A stretch of DNA of 64,000 bases from Verrucomicrobiales bacterium (GTDB taxonomy: Bacteria > Verrucomicrobiota > Verrucomicrobiia > Limisphaerales > UBA11320). The notes under the pieces were generated by a model that saw only the letters and a list, made by a program, of their open reading frames with translations, was not told the origin of the DNA and did no database searches. Numbering within the stretch: position 1 is the stretch's first letter; each line of letters begins with the position of its first letter. The position numbers and the translations under genes were made by a program. Location of the stretch: NCBI GenBank assembly GCA_016793885.1, contig JAEUHE010000133.1:21662-85661 (forward strand). The letters run 5' to 3'. Shown here piece after piece: positions 26,244 to 34,373 of the stretch.

Positions 26244-27731
26244 GTGAACCGACTCATTTTCATACTTTTCTGCGGCTGTCTGACGATTTCTGTGGGGGCG
26301 CAGAGCTCCAACGATGTGGTGAAAGCGTTGTCGTTATCGCAGTGCTTGGAGATTGCGGCGCGTGACAACTTCGATGTTCAGATCGAGCAGAAGGGGATTG
26401 AGATCGCGCGGCACGACCTGCGACAGAGCTACGGCGTCTATGACCCAGTTCTACGGGCCGGGGTGAGCCGAGGCGATAGCCTTTCGGCGGGCGGGATAGA
26501 CGATCAGAACCGGGCCTATCCGGGGACGCAGACCCGGCGCGATAACGTGTATGGAGGTGTGACAGGGTTCTTGCCGACTGGATTGGAGTACGATTTGGGG
26601 GGAGATATCGCTGATTCGAGAGGCACGGGCCCCTTCGGCCGATTCGAGAATGCGGGCGGCACGGCGGGAATTCGGCTGCGGCAGCCCTTGCTCAGAGACC
26701 TTTGGGTTGATTCCCAGCGCGTCACCATTCAGATCAGCCGCACTCGCCTTCGCGTGTCGGAGCTGGTCTGGCGATTTCAGCTGATGAACACGCTCACGCG
26801 CGTTGAGCTGGCATTCTACGATCTGCTGTTGGCTCGCGATAGTGTGAGGGTTCAAGCCCAGGCCTTGGACCTGGCCAATGAGCTGCTCGCGGCGAATCGC
26901 GAGAGGATCAAACAGGGAGTGCTGGCGGCTCTGGATGAGAAACAGGCGGAATCTCAGGTGTCGGTCCAACGCTCCGTTTTATTAACAGCTCAGCGAACGG
27001 TGAGCGTGCAGGAGAACCTACTCAAGGGCCTGCTCAGCGATCGCATCGACGCTTGGATAGACGTCTCTATTCAACCCCAAGGGGAGCTGGCCGCCGTCCA
27101 GCAGCGGGTGCAACGTGCTGAGAGTTGGCGGCGGGGGATGGCGCAGCGCCCCGATCTTCTCCAAGCACGGGCGGATATCGAGCGGCTCGGATACATCGTC
27201 CGATATAATCGCAACCAAACCTATCCCCAGCTGGACGCGGTGGGCGGCTACGGCCATGGAGGATCCGCGAACGAGGTCAGCGGCACGCTGGGCCAGTGGA
27301 GGCGTGGGTCTAGCCCGTTCCACTCGTATGGGGTTCAGATGTCACTGCCCCTGAGCGGACGATCGGCTCGCGAAGGGTTGAGAGTGGCGAAGTCCGAAAA
27401 AGAGCAGTCAGCCTTGAGAGTGAGACAACTGGAGCAGGAGATCCTACTGGAGATCGACAATGCGGTTCGAGCGGTGGAACTGAACTTCGAGCGGGTAGGC
27501 ACCACTCGTCAGGCCCGCGAGTTCGCCGAGGCGGCGCTGCGGGCCGAGCAAACGAAGATGGACACCGGCCGGAGCACCAGCTTCGTGGTGCTTCAGTTGC
27601 AACGAGATCTTACCTCGGCACGGTCGGAAGAAATTCGAGCCCTCGCGGAATACAATCGGGCGCTCGCTCAGCTGGCGTTGAGCGAAGGTAGCGTCTTCGA
27701 ACGACATCAGATGGATGTGGTGGTGAAGTGA
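26244..27731 (+). CDS. TolC-family outer-membrane channel protein
   Basis: I start at GTG 26244 (read as MNRLIFILFCGCLTISVGAQ), which yields a clean signal peptide and lies just after the sigma54 promoter; a longer frame to 26031 would start upstream of that promoter and cover the activator sites. The ~495-residue product has the two outer-membrane-efflux halves with long helices (LDLANELLAANRERIKQGVL; QLEQEILLEIDNAVRAVELN) and ends like TolC homologues (LVVLQ-type segment SFVVLQLQRDLTSARSEEIR). It should form the trimeric exit duct for the adaptor and ABC proteins encoded downstream. A heptamer-array element separates it from the adaptor gene. Confidence 0.93.
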   Translation: MNRLIFILFCGCLTISVGAQSSNDVVKALSLSQCLEIAARDNFDVQIEQKGIEIARHDLRQSYGVYDPVLRAGVSRGDSLSAGGIDDQNRAYPGTQTRRDNVYGGVTGFLPTGLEYDLGGDIADSRGTGPFGRFENAGGTAGIRLRQPLLRDLWVDSQRVTIQISRTRLRVSELVWRFQLMNTLTRVELAFYDLLLARDSVRVQAQALDLANELLAANRERIKQGVLAALDEKQAESQVSVQRSVLLTAQRTVSVQENLLKGLLSDRIDAWIDVSIQPQGELAAVQQRVQRAESWRRGMAQRPDLLQARADIERLGYIVRYNRNQTYPQLDAVGGYGHGGSANEVSGTLGQWRRGSSPFHSYGVQMSLPLSGRSAREGLRVAKSEKEQSALRVRQLEQEILLEIDNAVRAVELNFERVGTTRQAREFAEAALRAEQTKMDTGRSTSFVVLQLQRDLTSARSEEIRALAEYNRALAQLALSEGSVFERHQMDVVVK

Positions 27732-27736
27732 CAAGA

Positions 27737-27933
27737 AGTGATGAGTGATGAGTGATGAGTGATGAGTGAGTTGGCATTAGAACTATCAAAACGCATTTTC
27801 AAGGCTGAAACGATGAACGATTGCGAATACCTCAGTGGTCCCTGCTCGCTGCCTAACGCCACGCAGGCGACAACTGGCAAAGAGAGCGTTCGGTTGCCCA
27901 CTCATCACTCATCACTCGTCACTCATCACTAAC
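27737..27933. repeat. Heptamer inverted-array element 1 (GTGATGA type)
   Basis: Left array of four to five GTGATGA units (27737-27770) starts 6 bp after the TolC stop codon; right array of TCATCAC/TCGTCAC units (27900-27933) ends 10 bp before the adaptor start. The ~130-bp core carries no gene I can recognise. Confidence 0.85.
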
Positions 27934-27943
27934 TCCAAGCCCT

Positions 27944-29209
27944 ATGGACGTTGCCCGCCCTGACATTGCCCGCCGAAAAAAACGCCGCCGCCTGATCTAC
28001 TCGACGTTGGCGATTCTCGCGCTGGCCGGAACCACTCTGGGGTTGTCCCGTTTGAAGCCGGCGGCGCCAAGCGTCGAGCGGGGCTCGGTGTGGACCGATA
28101 CGGTCAAGCGTGGGCAGATGCTTCGACAGGTCCGAGGCAATGGGACCTTGGTCCCCGAGCAGATCCAGTTTGTGCAATCGGAGACCGACGGTCGGGTCGA
28201 GCGCATCCTCGTCCAACCTGGCGCGCAGGTCACGGCCGACACGATTCTGATGGAGCTCAGCAACGCCGAGCTGAAGCAAGCCGTATTCGATGCTGAGTTT
28301 CAGGTGAAGATCGGAGAGGCTCAGCTAGACAGACTTCGAGTTCAGCTGGAGAGCGATAAACTCACGCAGAAGGCGGCCCTCGCTACCTTGAGATCGGATG
28401 CGGAGCAGGCCAAGCTTGTGGCCGAAGCAGACGGGAACCTGGCCAAGCGGGGACTGGTGGCCGTCCTCACGGCCAAGCAGACGCAAGCGAAGGCAGTGGA
28501 TCTCGACGCCCGGGCCGAGATTGAGCAGCAACGACTCACCATCGCCGCCGACTCCGCCAAAGCGCAACTAGCCGCCGCCGATGCCGAACTCGAGAAGACT
28601 CGCGCCCTGCTCGCGCTCAAGCGTCGCCAGTTGGCTGCTCTCCAAGTTCGCGCGGGTATTGACGGGGTCCTCCAACAAATTGGCGACACCGTGACGTTGC
28701 AGGTTGGCCAGCGAATCAGCCCCAGCGCCACCTTGGCCAAGATTGTTCAGCCTACCAAGCTGAAGGCGGAAATCAAAATCGCGGAGACGCAGGCTCGCGA
28801 CGTGCTCATCGGACAGACCGCGTCCATCGACACTCGCAATGGAGTGATTCAGGGGAAGGTAGTTCGCGTGGATCCCTCGGTGGTGGGCGGGACGGTGACC
28901 GTCGATGTCAAGCTGGAAGGCGACCTTCCGCGCGGTGCGCGTCCGGATCTGAGCGTCGATGGGACCATCGAGCTGGAGCGGCTCGACGATGTACTGTATG
29001 TGGGGCGACCGGTGCAGAGTCAACCCGACAGCACCCTTGGACTCTTCAAACTCATCGACAGCGGCAGCGGAGCCATCCGCGTTCCGGTCAAGCTTGGGCG
29101 AACTTCGGTCAGCACAATCGAGATTCTGCAAGGGTTGGAAGTCGGGGATCAGGTCATACTCTCCGACATGTCCGCTTCGGATGGGCATGAGAGAATTAAA
29201 CTCAACTGA
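27944..29209 (+). CDS. HlyD/MacA-family periplasmic adaptor
   Basis: 421 residues with an N-terminal membrane anchor (LIYSTLAILALAGTTLGLSR, ~15-34), a first lipoyl half (GNGTLVPEQIQFVQSETDGR), a long coiled-coil hairpin (about 115-235: LKQAVFDAEFQVKIGEAQLD ... TRALLALKRRQLAALQVRAG), second lipoyl half (IDGVLQQIGDTVTLQVGQRI) and beta-barrel/membrane-proximal domains to the end. It should bridge inner-membrane permeases and the TolC channel. The TGA stop codon overlaps the first unit of the GATTTTG array that follows. Confidence 0.93.
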   Translation: MDVARPDIARRKKRRRLIYSTLAILALAGTTLGLSRLKPAAPSVERGSVWTDTVKRGQMLRQVRGNGTLVPEQIQFVQSETDGRVERILVQPGAQVTADTILMELSNAELKQAVFDAEFQVKIGEAQLDRLRVQLESDKLTQKAALATLRSDAEQAKLVAEADGNLAKRGLVAVLTAKQTQAKAVDLDARAEIEQQRLTIAADSAKAQLAAADAELEKTRALLALKRRQLAALQVRAGIDGVLQQIGDTVTLQVGQRISPSATLAKIVQPTKLKAEIKIAETQARDVLIGQTASIDTRNGVIQGKVVRVDPSVVGGTVTVDVKLEGDLPRGARPDLSVDGTIELERLDDVLYVGRPVQSQPDSTLGLFKLIDSGSGAIRVPVKLGRTSVSTIEILQGLEVGDQVILSDMSASDGHERIKLN

Positions 29210-29239
29210 TTTTGGATTTTGGATTTTGGATTTTGGATT
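29208..29239. repeat. Left GATTTTG array of S23 element A
   Basis: Four GATTTTG units plus GATTG; the first unit supplies the GA of the adaptor gene's stop codon. Reverse-complement partner at 29666-29696. Confidence 0.9.
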
Positions 29240-29296
29240 GGATGCTGCGCCTGCCCTGGTTCGGAGGCGCGGAAGCTCCTCAGAACCCAGAATGAT

Positions 29297-29665
29297 ATGA
29301 ATGAGCAATTGTTTAAGGAACGGACGAGGCAACTGGCACTCAAAGTAATTGAGTTGGTTAGCGAGCTGCCTCCAGGGAAAGCCGGGGATATTCTCGGCCG
29401 GCAGATACTGAGGTCCGGTACCTCTGTCGGCGCTAATTATCGTGCGGCCTGTCGTAGCAAATCCACAGCGGACATGATCCATAAGTTAAGCATTGTCGAA
29501 GAGGAAGGCGATGAAACCATTTACTGGCTAGAACTGCTTCGGGAGTCGAAAATCGCGCCGAGCGCGAAACTCAGTTGGCTTCTCAAAGAAACCGACGAAC
29601 TCCTCGCCATGACCGTAGCCTCTATCAAAACGCTACGTGGTCGGAAGCAGGCCCCCGGCTCCTGA
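29297..29665 (+). CDS. S23-type four-helix-bundle protein A
   Basis: 122 residues from ATG 29297 (MNEQLFKERTRQLALKVIEL). It matches the family first described from the intervening sequence of Leptospira 23S rRNA: ILRSGTSVGANYRAACRSKS, IHKLSIVEEEGDETIYWLEL and LLKETDELLAMTVASIKTLR are the signature helices, predicted to form a pentamer-making four-helix bundle related to Avd of diversity-generating retroelements. The molecular role of stand-alone members is not established. No rRNA is nearby. It is sandwiched between inverted GATTTTG/CAAAATC arrays inside an export operon, and its stop codon abuts the right array, which suggests it belongs to the repeat element and not to the transporter. Confidence 0.92.
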   Translation: MNEQLFKERTRQLALKVIELVSELPPGKAGDILGRQILRSGTSVGANYRAACRSKSTADMIHKLSIVEEEGDETIYWLELLRESKIAPSAKLSWLLKETDELLAMTVASIKTLRGRKQAPGS

Positions 29666-29696
29666 ATCCAAAATCCAAAATCTAAAATCTAAAATC
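29666..29696. repeat. Right CAAAATC array of S23 element A
   Basis: CAAAATC twice then TAAAATC twice (29669-29696), directly after the S23 stop codon and 4 bp before the ABC ATPase start codon. Exact reverse complement type of the left array. Confidence 0.9.
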
Positions 29697-29700
29697 GAGA

Positions 29701-30390
29701 ATGCCCCCCGACCCACTCATCCACTTGGACGGCATCAAGAAAGTGTTCTTCACCGATGAGGTGGAGACGCACGCTCTTGCCGACATTCACCTCACCATCG
29801 CCCGGGGCGAATATGTTTCCATGGCTGGACCATCCGGGTGTGGGAAGTCCACCCTGCTCTCCATTCTCGGCCTGTTGGACACGCCGACCGATGGCACTTA
29901 CACCCTGAACGGTCAGGCCGTCGCCAACCTCGACTTTGCCGCGCGCGCCCGGATTCGGAACAAGGAAATCGGATTCATCTTCCAAAGTTTTAACCTCATC
30001 GGCGATCTCACCGTCTTTGAGAACGTTGAGTTACCGTTGACCTACCGTGGCATGGCGGCGGCCGATCGCAAGGAAGCGGCGGTGAAGGCTTTAGAACGAG
30101 TGGGAATGGGACATCGGATGAAACACTATCCCTCGCAACTTTCCGGAGGGCAGCAGCAGAGGGTCGCGGTGGCGCGCGCTCTGGGCGGAAAACCCAGCAT
30201 CCTGCTCGCGGACGAACCGACGGGGAATCTCGATTCCAAGAACGGCGACGCGGTGATGGCCCTGCTCAGCGAGTTGCATCAGGAAGGTGCCACGATCTGC
30301 ATGGTGACCCACGACGATCGTTTCGCGCGTCATGCGGCCCGCCAAATTCATCTCTTTGATGGAAGAGTGGTGGAGGAGACGAAGCAGTGA
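29701..30390 (+). CDS. ABC transporter ATPase 1 (MacB/LolD type)
   Basis: 229 residues, the usual size for a stand-alone LolD-type ATPase. Walker A GPSGCGKST (43-51), Q-loop FIFQSFNLIGDLT, signature LSGGQQQRVAVARAL, Walker [14 protein letters not shown] and switch H in VTHDDRFARHA are all present. It should energise one or more of the MacB/FtsX-type permeases encoded downstream. The start at 29701 is only 4 bp after a repeat array, so no normal Shine-Dalgarno sequence is seen and translation may depend on the array. Confidence 0.95.
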   Translation: MPPDPLIHLDGIKKVFFTDEVETHALADIHLTIARGEYVSMAGPSGCGKSTLLSILGLLDTPTDGTYTLNGQAVANLDFAARARIRNKEIGFIFQSFNLIGDLTVFENVELPLTYRGMAAADRKEAAVKALERVGMGHRMKHYPSQLSGGQQQRVAVARALGGKPSILLADEPTGNLDSKNGDAVMALLSELHQEGATICMVTHDDRFARHAARQIHLFDGRVVEETKQ

Positions 30391-30396
30391 TGGGGG

Positions 30397-30446
30397 GAGT
30401 GACGAGTTATGAGTTATGAGTTATGAGTTGGAGTGAGTTATGAGTT
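30397..30446. repeat. Left GAGTTAT array of S23 element B
   Basis: GAGTGAC then three GAGTTAT, a degenerate unit and a final GAGTTAT whose ATG (30440) is the start codon of the S23 gene. Begins 6 bp after the ATPase stop codon. Confidence 0.9.
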
Positions 30447-30814
30447 CGAAACAACCCCAAAGTTACCGTGAGTTGATCAGTTGGCAGAAAGGGATGCTGC
30501 TCGCGAAGTTGATTTATCGCCTAACCGCCGGATTTCCAAATGAGGAGAAGTTTGGCCTGATTTCCCAGATGCGTCGGGCCGCTGTATCCGTTCCATCAAA
30601 TCTTGCGGAAGGACAGGCTCGAAGAACCACGGGTGAATTTGTTCAGTTCATTTCCCACGCCGAGGGATCAGTCGCAGAGCTCGACACGCAACTAATCCTG
30701 AGCGTTGAACTCGGCTTTTGCTCAGCCCTGGAATCCGACGAAGTCAGCCGACTGATTCAAGAGCTCCGCAAAATGCTCAACGCCCTCCGCCTATCCGTAA
30801 CTGATAACTCATAA
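30440..30814 (+). CDS. S23-type four-helix-bundle protein B
   Basis: 124 residues. Family pattern: YRELISWQKGMLLAKLIYRL, GLISQMRRAAVSVPSNLAEG, QARRTTGEFVQFISHAEGSV and AELDTQLILSVELGF. It belongs to the same S23 superfamily as protein A but is clearly a different subgroup (MRRAAVSVPSNLAEG in place of ILRSGTSVGANYRAA), so the two are not a recent local duplication. The start codon lies in the left heptamer array and the last codons (VTDNS) and the TAA stop are read from the right array, so gene and arrays are one unit. The function is unknown. Confidence 0.92.
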   Translation: MSSKQPQSYRELISWQKGMLLAKLIYRLTAGFPNEEKFGLISQMRRAAVSVPSNLAEGQARRTTGEFVQFISHAEGSVAELDTQLILSVELGFCSALESDEVSRLIQELRKMLNALRLSVTDNS

Positions 30815-30866
30815 CTCACAACTCATAACTCGTAACTCGTAACTCGTAACTCGTAACTTATCACTG
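30797..30866. repeat. Right ATAACTC array of S23 element B
   Basis: Ten successive heptamers (GTAACTG, ATAACTC, ATAACTC, ACAACTC, ATAACTC, GTAACTC x3, GTAACTT, ATCACTG). The S23 stop codon is inside it and the next ATPase starts 8 bp after it. Confidence 0.9.
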
Positions 30867-30873
30867 TTCCCCC

Positions 30874-31536
30874 ATGCTTCACCTTCGCAACATTGAAAAG
30901 AGTTTCCCCACGCGGCCCAGCCCGACCTACGTGCTGCGCCAGATCAATCTCGATATCGCCGAGGGCGAGTTCATCACGATCATGGGTCCGAGCGGCGCGG
31001 GCAAATCGACGCTGCTGAGCGTGATTGGGCTGTACGATCACTCTTGGCAGGGTGAATATCTTTTCGCCGGCCAGGCGGTCCATACCCTGAAAGCCAAGGA
31101 ACGCGCGTCGCTGAACAAGAAGCACGTGGGGTTCGTCTTCCAGCAGTTCCATCTGCTCGAAGATCTCACGGTGGCCGAGAACCTGGACATCCCTCTCTCT
31201 TATCGCGATGTCAAAACGTCGGAGCGCCAGGCTTTGGTGGCCGACATGCTGGACCGATTTGGCATGGTCGGAAAGAAGGATCTATTTCCCAACCAGCTTT
31301 CGGGCGGGCAGCAACAGCTGGTGGCCGTCGCGCGGGCAATCATCGCCAAGCCCACTCTCCTGCTCGCGGATGAACCCACAGGAAATCTGCATTCCGATCA
31401 GGGACGGGAGATCATGGAGCTGTTCAAGAAACTCAACTCCTCGGGTACCACGATCATTCAGGTGACACACTCAGAATCGAACGCGGCCTATGGCAATCGC
31501 ATTATCCGCCTGCGGGATGGGTGGATGGAAAAATAG
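30874..31536 (+). CDS. ABC transporter ATPase 2 (MacB/LolD type)
   Basis: 220 residues. Walker [10 protein letters not shown] (38-46), Q-loop [13 protein letters not shown], Walker [14 protein letters not shown] and switch His in [11 protein letters not shown] are normal. The signature reads [15 protein letters not shown]: the Arg that almost always follows LSGGQQQ is Leu, and the D-loop has NLHS in place of NLDS. ATPase 1 has both usual residues. The two ATPases could work as a heterodimer or serve different permeases; with altered signature and D-loop, one composite site might be slower. The TAG stop is immediately followed by a heptamer array. Confidence 0.94.
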   Translation: MLHLRNIEKSFPTRPSPTYVLRQINLDIAEGEFITIMGPSGAGKSTLLSVIGLYDHSWQGEYLFAGQAVHTLKAKERASLNKKHVGFVFQQFHLLEDLTVAENLDIPLSYRDVKTSERQALVADMLDRFGMVGKKDLFPNQLSGGQQQLVAVARAIIAKPTLLLADEPTGNLHSDQGREIMELFKKLNSSGTTIIQVTHSESNAAYGNRIIRLRDGWMEK

Positions 31537-31770
31537 TGATGAGTGATGAGTGATGAGTGATGAGTGATGAGTGATGAGTTTATGAACTTTATCGAAGCGA
31601 AGAAGTCGGCCAGCTGCCGTGACCTGATCGAAGAATCATGCCGCATGATCAAAGCCTAGAGCCAATTGCGCAGAAGTGACCAGTGGGGAGTGACGAGTGG
31701 CGAGCAAAACATTCGCCCGAAGCTGCGTGGCCCATCACTTGTCACTCGTCACTCATCACTCATCACTTTC
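31536..31770. repeat. Heptamer inverted-array element 2 (GTGATGA type, long core)
   Basis: Left array of six GTGATGA units (31536-31580) begins at the last base of the ATPase stop codon; right array 31732-31770 (TCACTCG, TCACTCA units). The core encodes a short frame MNFIEAKKSASCRDLIEESC (31582 on) and shares blocks with the core of the element at 44547-44748 (CAATTGCGC, GTGACC, GAGCAAAACA, CGCCCGAAGCTGC), so the two are copies of one element. Confidence 0.85.
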
Positions 31771-31772
31771 CC

Positions 31773-34205
31773 ATGAAATTCGCCCTCCGCCAACTTTTGA
31801 AGAACCCCGGCTTCACCGCCGTGGCGGTGCTCACGCTTGCGTTGGGGATCGGCGCCAACACCGCCATCTTCAGCGTGGTCAATGCCGTGCTGCTCAGGCC
31901 GTTGCCCTATTCCGAACCCGATCAGTTGGTGCAGTTGCGCGCGAGTTGGTCGGGGAAACCCAGCACCGACGTTGGCAGCGCCATGGTTCTCGCCATCAAG
32001 GACCAGAGCCGATCGCTGACACGCATCGCCGCCTACAGCGGTGGCGAGATGACGCTCACCGGGACTGGATCGGCGGAGCAGTTGGTGGCGGGCGCAGTAA
32101 CGGCGGACTTCTTTCCGTTGCTCGGCGTTCAGCCAGCGCTGGGACGCAACTTCACCGCGGAGGAGGACACTCCAAATGGGCCAAAGGCGGTCATTCTGGG
32201 ACACGGACTCTGGCGGAGCCGATTCGGCGGCGACGCAAGCCTGTTGGGCCGGACCGTGACGTTGAATGAGCAGAGCTACACCGTGGTCGGCATTCTTCCA
32301 TCGCACTTTCAATACCCCGAACCATTTCAACTCTGGGTGCCGATGGCGCTCAGTGACACAGGGGGCACATTCGTGAAACACGGTGAAGGCATGATGCTGC
32401 TGAGATCCATTGCGAGGTTGAAGCCCGGTGTGACTCTGATGCAGGCCGAAACGGAATTGCAGACGATTGCCCAGCGGGTTCAGCCGGCCCAATCCCGCGA
32501 GACGAAACCCGTCGGCGGGCGGCCCGTCAGCGGCCTGACTTTGGTCGGCCTGCACGAGCAGGTCGTCGGGGACGTCAAGGGGGGGTTGCTGGTGTTGCTG
32601 GGCGCGGTAGCCCTCGTTCTGCTCATTGCTTGCGCCAATGTCGCCAACCTGTTGCTCGCGCGTGCCGCCGGGAGGCAGCGAGAGATGGCCGTGCGGGCCG
32701 CCCTCGGGGCCGGAAAGATGCGGATTGCCCGCCAACTGCTGGCCGAAAGCATGCTGCTCTCTCTGGGCGGCGGCGGTTTGGGTTTGCTGGTAGCGTTCGG
32801 GGGCGTCCGGGCGCTCGGACAATGGAGCGGTGCAAGTTTACCATCGATGCACGCGATTGGCATCGATGCCGGGGTGTTGGCGTTTACGCTGGGAGTCTCG
32901 GTGATCACCGGGTTGGTGTTCGGGCTTGCGCCGGTGCTTCAAGCATGGCGGACCGATGTCAACATCGCGCTCAAGGAGGAGGGCCGAGGCGACACGGGCG
33001 GCCAACGCAATCGGCTCCGGCATCTCTTTGTGGTGTCAGAATTGGCGCTGGCTTTGATACTGCTCATCGGCGCCGGACTGTTGATGAAAAGCTTTTCGCG
33101 GCTCACGGACGTTAACCCCGGATTTCGGACCGATGACGTGCTGACGTTTCAGGTGGCTTTGACGGAGGAAAAGCTACCGGCCCAGCGGGTTGCCTTCGTT
33201 CAACAAGTCCTCGAGCGACTGAGAGCTTTACCCGGTGTGCAAGCCGCCGCCGCGACGGATTCCCTCCCGCTCACTCCCTTTTCGCGCATTACACTGCCTG
33301 AGATCGAGGGTCGCCCCCCGATCGATGTGGTCAAACTGAAACGGGGCGAGCTGAAGGTGAGGCCTATATCACGGCCGACGGTCACATCCGACTACTTCAG
33401 CGCGATGGGTATTCCGTTGAAGAGTGGACGCACGTTCACCTCGCAGGACGCGCGGCCGTCGGCGGGGGTGGTCATCATCAACGAGTCGTTTGAGAGACAT
33501 CACTTTCCTGGCGAGAGCGCGATCGGCAAACGCATACGACTCCTCGGGTCAAGAACGGGCCCGCAATGGCAAACCGTGGTGGGGGTGGTGAGCGATGTCC
33601 GGCAGAGCGGATTGGCGGGCGACGTGAGGATGGAAGTGTACACCCCGGTCCTGGACGAAATCGAAAGCTCCTTGAGCTTCGCCCTTCGCACCGCAGGCGA
33701 CCCGACCCAACTCCTCTCGGCGGTGCGCGGAGTCCTGGCGGCAGTGGAACCGAACCAACCGCTCCACAACCTGATGACGATGGAGCAACGGCTGGCGAAT
33801 ACCACGACCTCTCGTCGAATGAACATGGCCTTGTTGGGGAGCTTTGCGGCAGTGGCGTTGCTGCTTGCCGTCGTGGGCATCTACGGCGTCATGTCGTACT
33901 CGGTAACACAGCGGCGGCGCGAAATCGGTGTGCGGATGGCCCTGGGTGCTCAAAAAGGAGAGGTGTTGGGCCTCATTCTGCGCGGCGGTCTGCAGTTGGC
34001 CCTCATCGGGGTGGCCATCGGCCTGGTCGGGGCCTTTGCGCTCACCCGCTATCTGTCGAGCCTGCTCTTCGGGATTAAGCCCACCGATCCCGTCACTTTT
34101 GTGAGCGTAGCCGTGGCACTGACGGGAGTGGCCCTGCTGGCCTGCTGGCTGCCTGCCCGCCGCGCCGCGCGGGTGGATCCGATGGAGGCGTTGAGAGACA
34201 GTTAA
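31773..34205 (+). CDS. MacB/FtsX-type (ADOP-like) permease 1
   Basis: 810 residues from ATG 31773; the frame runs further upstream only through the repeat array. Layout: membrane helix 1 ([20 protein letters not shown], ~16-35), periplasmic MacB-type domain (~50-255), three-helix FtsX block starting at [20 protein letters not shown] (~273) with the cytoplasmic motif [20 protein letters not shown], a further helix [15 protein letters not shown] (~421), a second periplasmic domain, and the last FtsX block (~686 on, [20 protein letters not shown]). This duplicated layout is the 'ADOP' orphan permease type known from Acidobacteriota and Verrucomicrobiota, which need a separate ATPase; one ends 237 bp upstream. 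It probably drives mechanotransmission to the TolC/HlyD pair. The cargo is unknown. Confidence 0.94.
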   Translation: MKFALRQLLKNPGFTAVAVLTLALGIGANTAIFSVVNAVLLRPLPYSEPDQLVQLRASWSGKPSTDVGSAMVLAIKDQSRSLTRIAAYSGGEMTLTGTGSAEQLVAGAVTADFFPLLGVQPALGRNFTAEEDTPNGPKAVILGHGLWRSRFGGDASLLGRTVTLNEQSYTVVGILPSHFQYPEPFQLWVPMALSDTGGTFVKHGEGMMLLRSIARLKPGVTLMQAETELQTIAQRVQPAQSRETKPVGGRPVSGLTLVGLHEQVVGDVKGGLLVLLGAVALVLLIACANVANLLLARAAGRQREMAVRAALGAGKMRIARQLLAESMLLSLGGGGLGLLVAFGGVRALGQWSGASLPSMHAIGIDAGVLAFTLGVSVITGLVFGLAPVLQAWRTDVNIALKEEGRGDTGGQRNRLRHLFVVSELALALILLIGAGLLMKSFSRLTDVNPGFRTDDVLTFQVALTEEKLPAQRVAFVQQVLERLRALPGVQAAAATDSLPLTPFSRITLPEIEGRPPIDVVKLKRGELKVRPISRPTVTSDYFSAMGIPLKSGRTFTSQDARPSAGVVIINESFERHHFPGESAIGKRIRLLGSRTGPQWQTVVGVVSDVRQSGLAGDVRMEVYTPVLDEIESSLSFALRTAGDPTQLLSAVRGVLAAVEPNQPLHNLMTMEQRLANTTTSRRMNMALLGSFAAVALLLAVVGIYGVMSYSVTQRRREIGVRMALGAQKGEVLGLILRGGLQLALIGVAIGLVGAFALTRYLSSLLFGIKPTDPVTFVSVAVALTGVALLACWLPARRAARVDPMEALRDS

Positions 34206-34371
34206 AAGTTATCAGTTATGAGTTATGAGTTATGAGTTATGAGCGGGAATCACGGACAACAGCCCTACCGATATCGAGAACCAATGCAATTTATCTGCAC
34301 TGCCCCGCTCCGCGCAGCGCGCGGAGTCAGGAAACGGAACTCATAACTCATAACTTGTAACTCATAACTTC
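34206..34371. repeat. Heptamer inverted-array element 3 (AGTTATG type, hairpin core)
   Basis: Left array 34206-34242, right array 34338-34371. The ~95-bp core contains CCTACCGATATCGAGAACCA and the hairpin CTCCGCGC-AG-CGCGCGGAG. The core is nearly identical in the elements after permeases 2, 3 and 4. Confidence 0.9.
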
Positions 34372-34373
34372 CC

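Noticed and set aside
29208..29696. 23S rRNA intervening sequence
   Set aside because: No rRNA sequence flanks the S23 gene; it lies between adaptor and ATPase genes.
29297..30814. Diversity-generating retroelement (because S23 resembles Avd)
   Set aside because: No reverse transcriptase and no template/variable repeat pair with adenine-biased differences is visible anywhere in the window.
31683..31772. N-terminal extension of permease 1 (and similar extensions at 44660, 51113, 52719)
   Set aside because: The added residues are translations of the repeat cores and heptamer arrays (SSLITHH-type), whereas the downstream ATG gives the conserved family start or a proper signal peptide.
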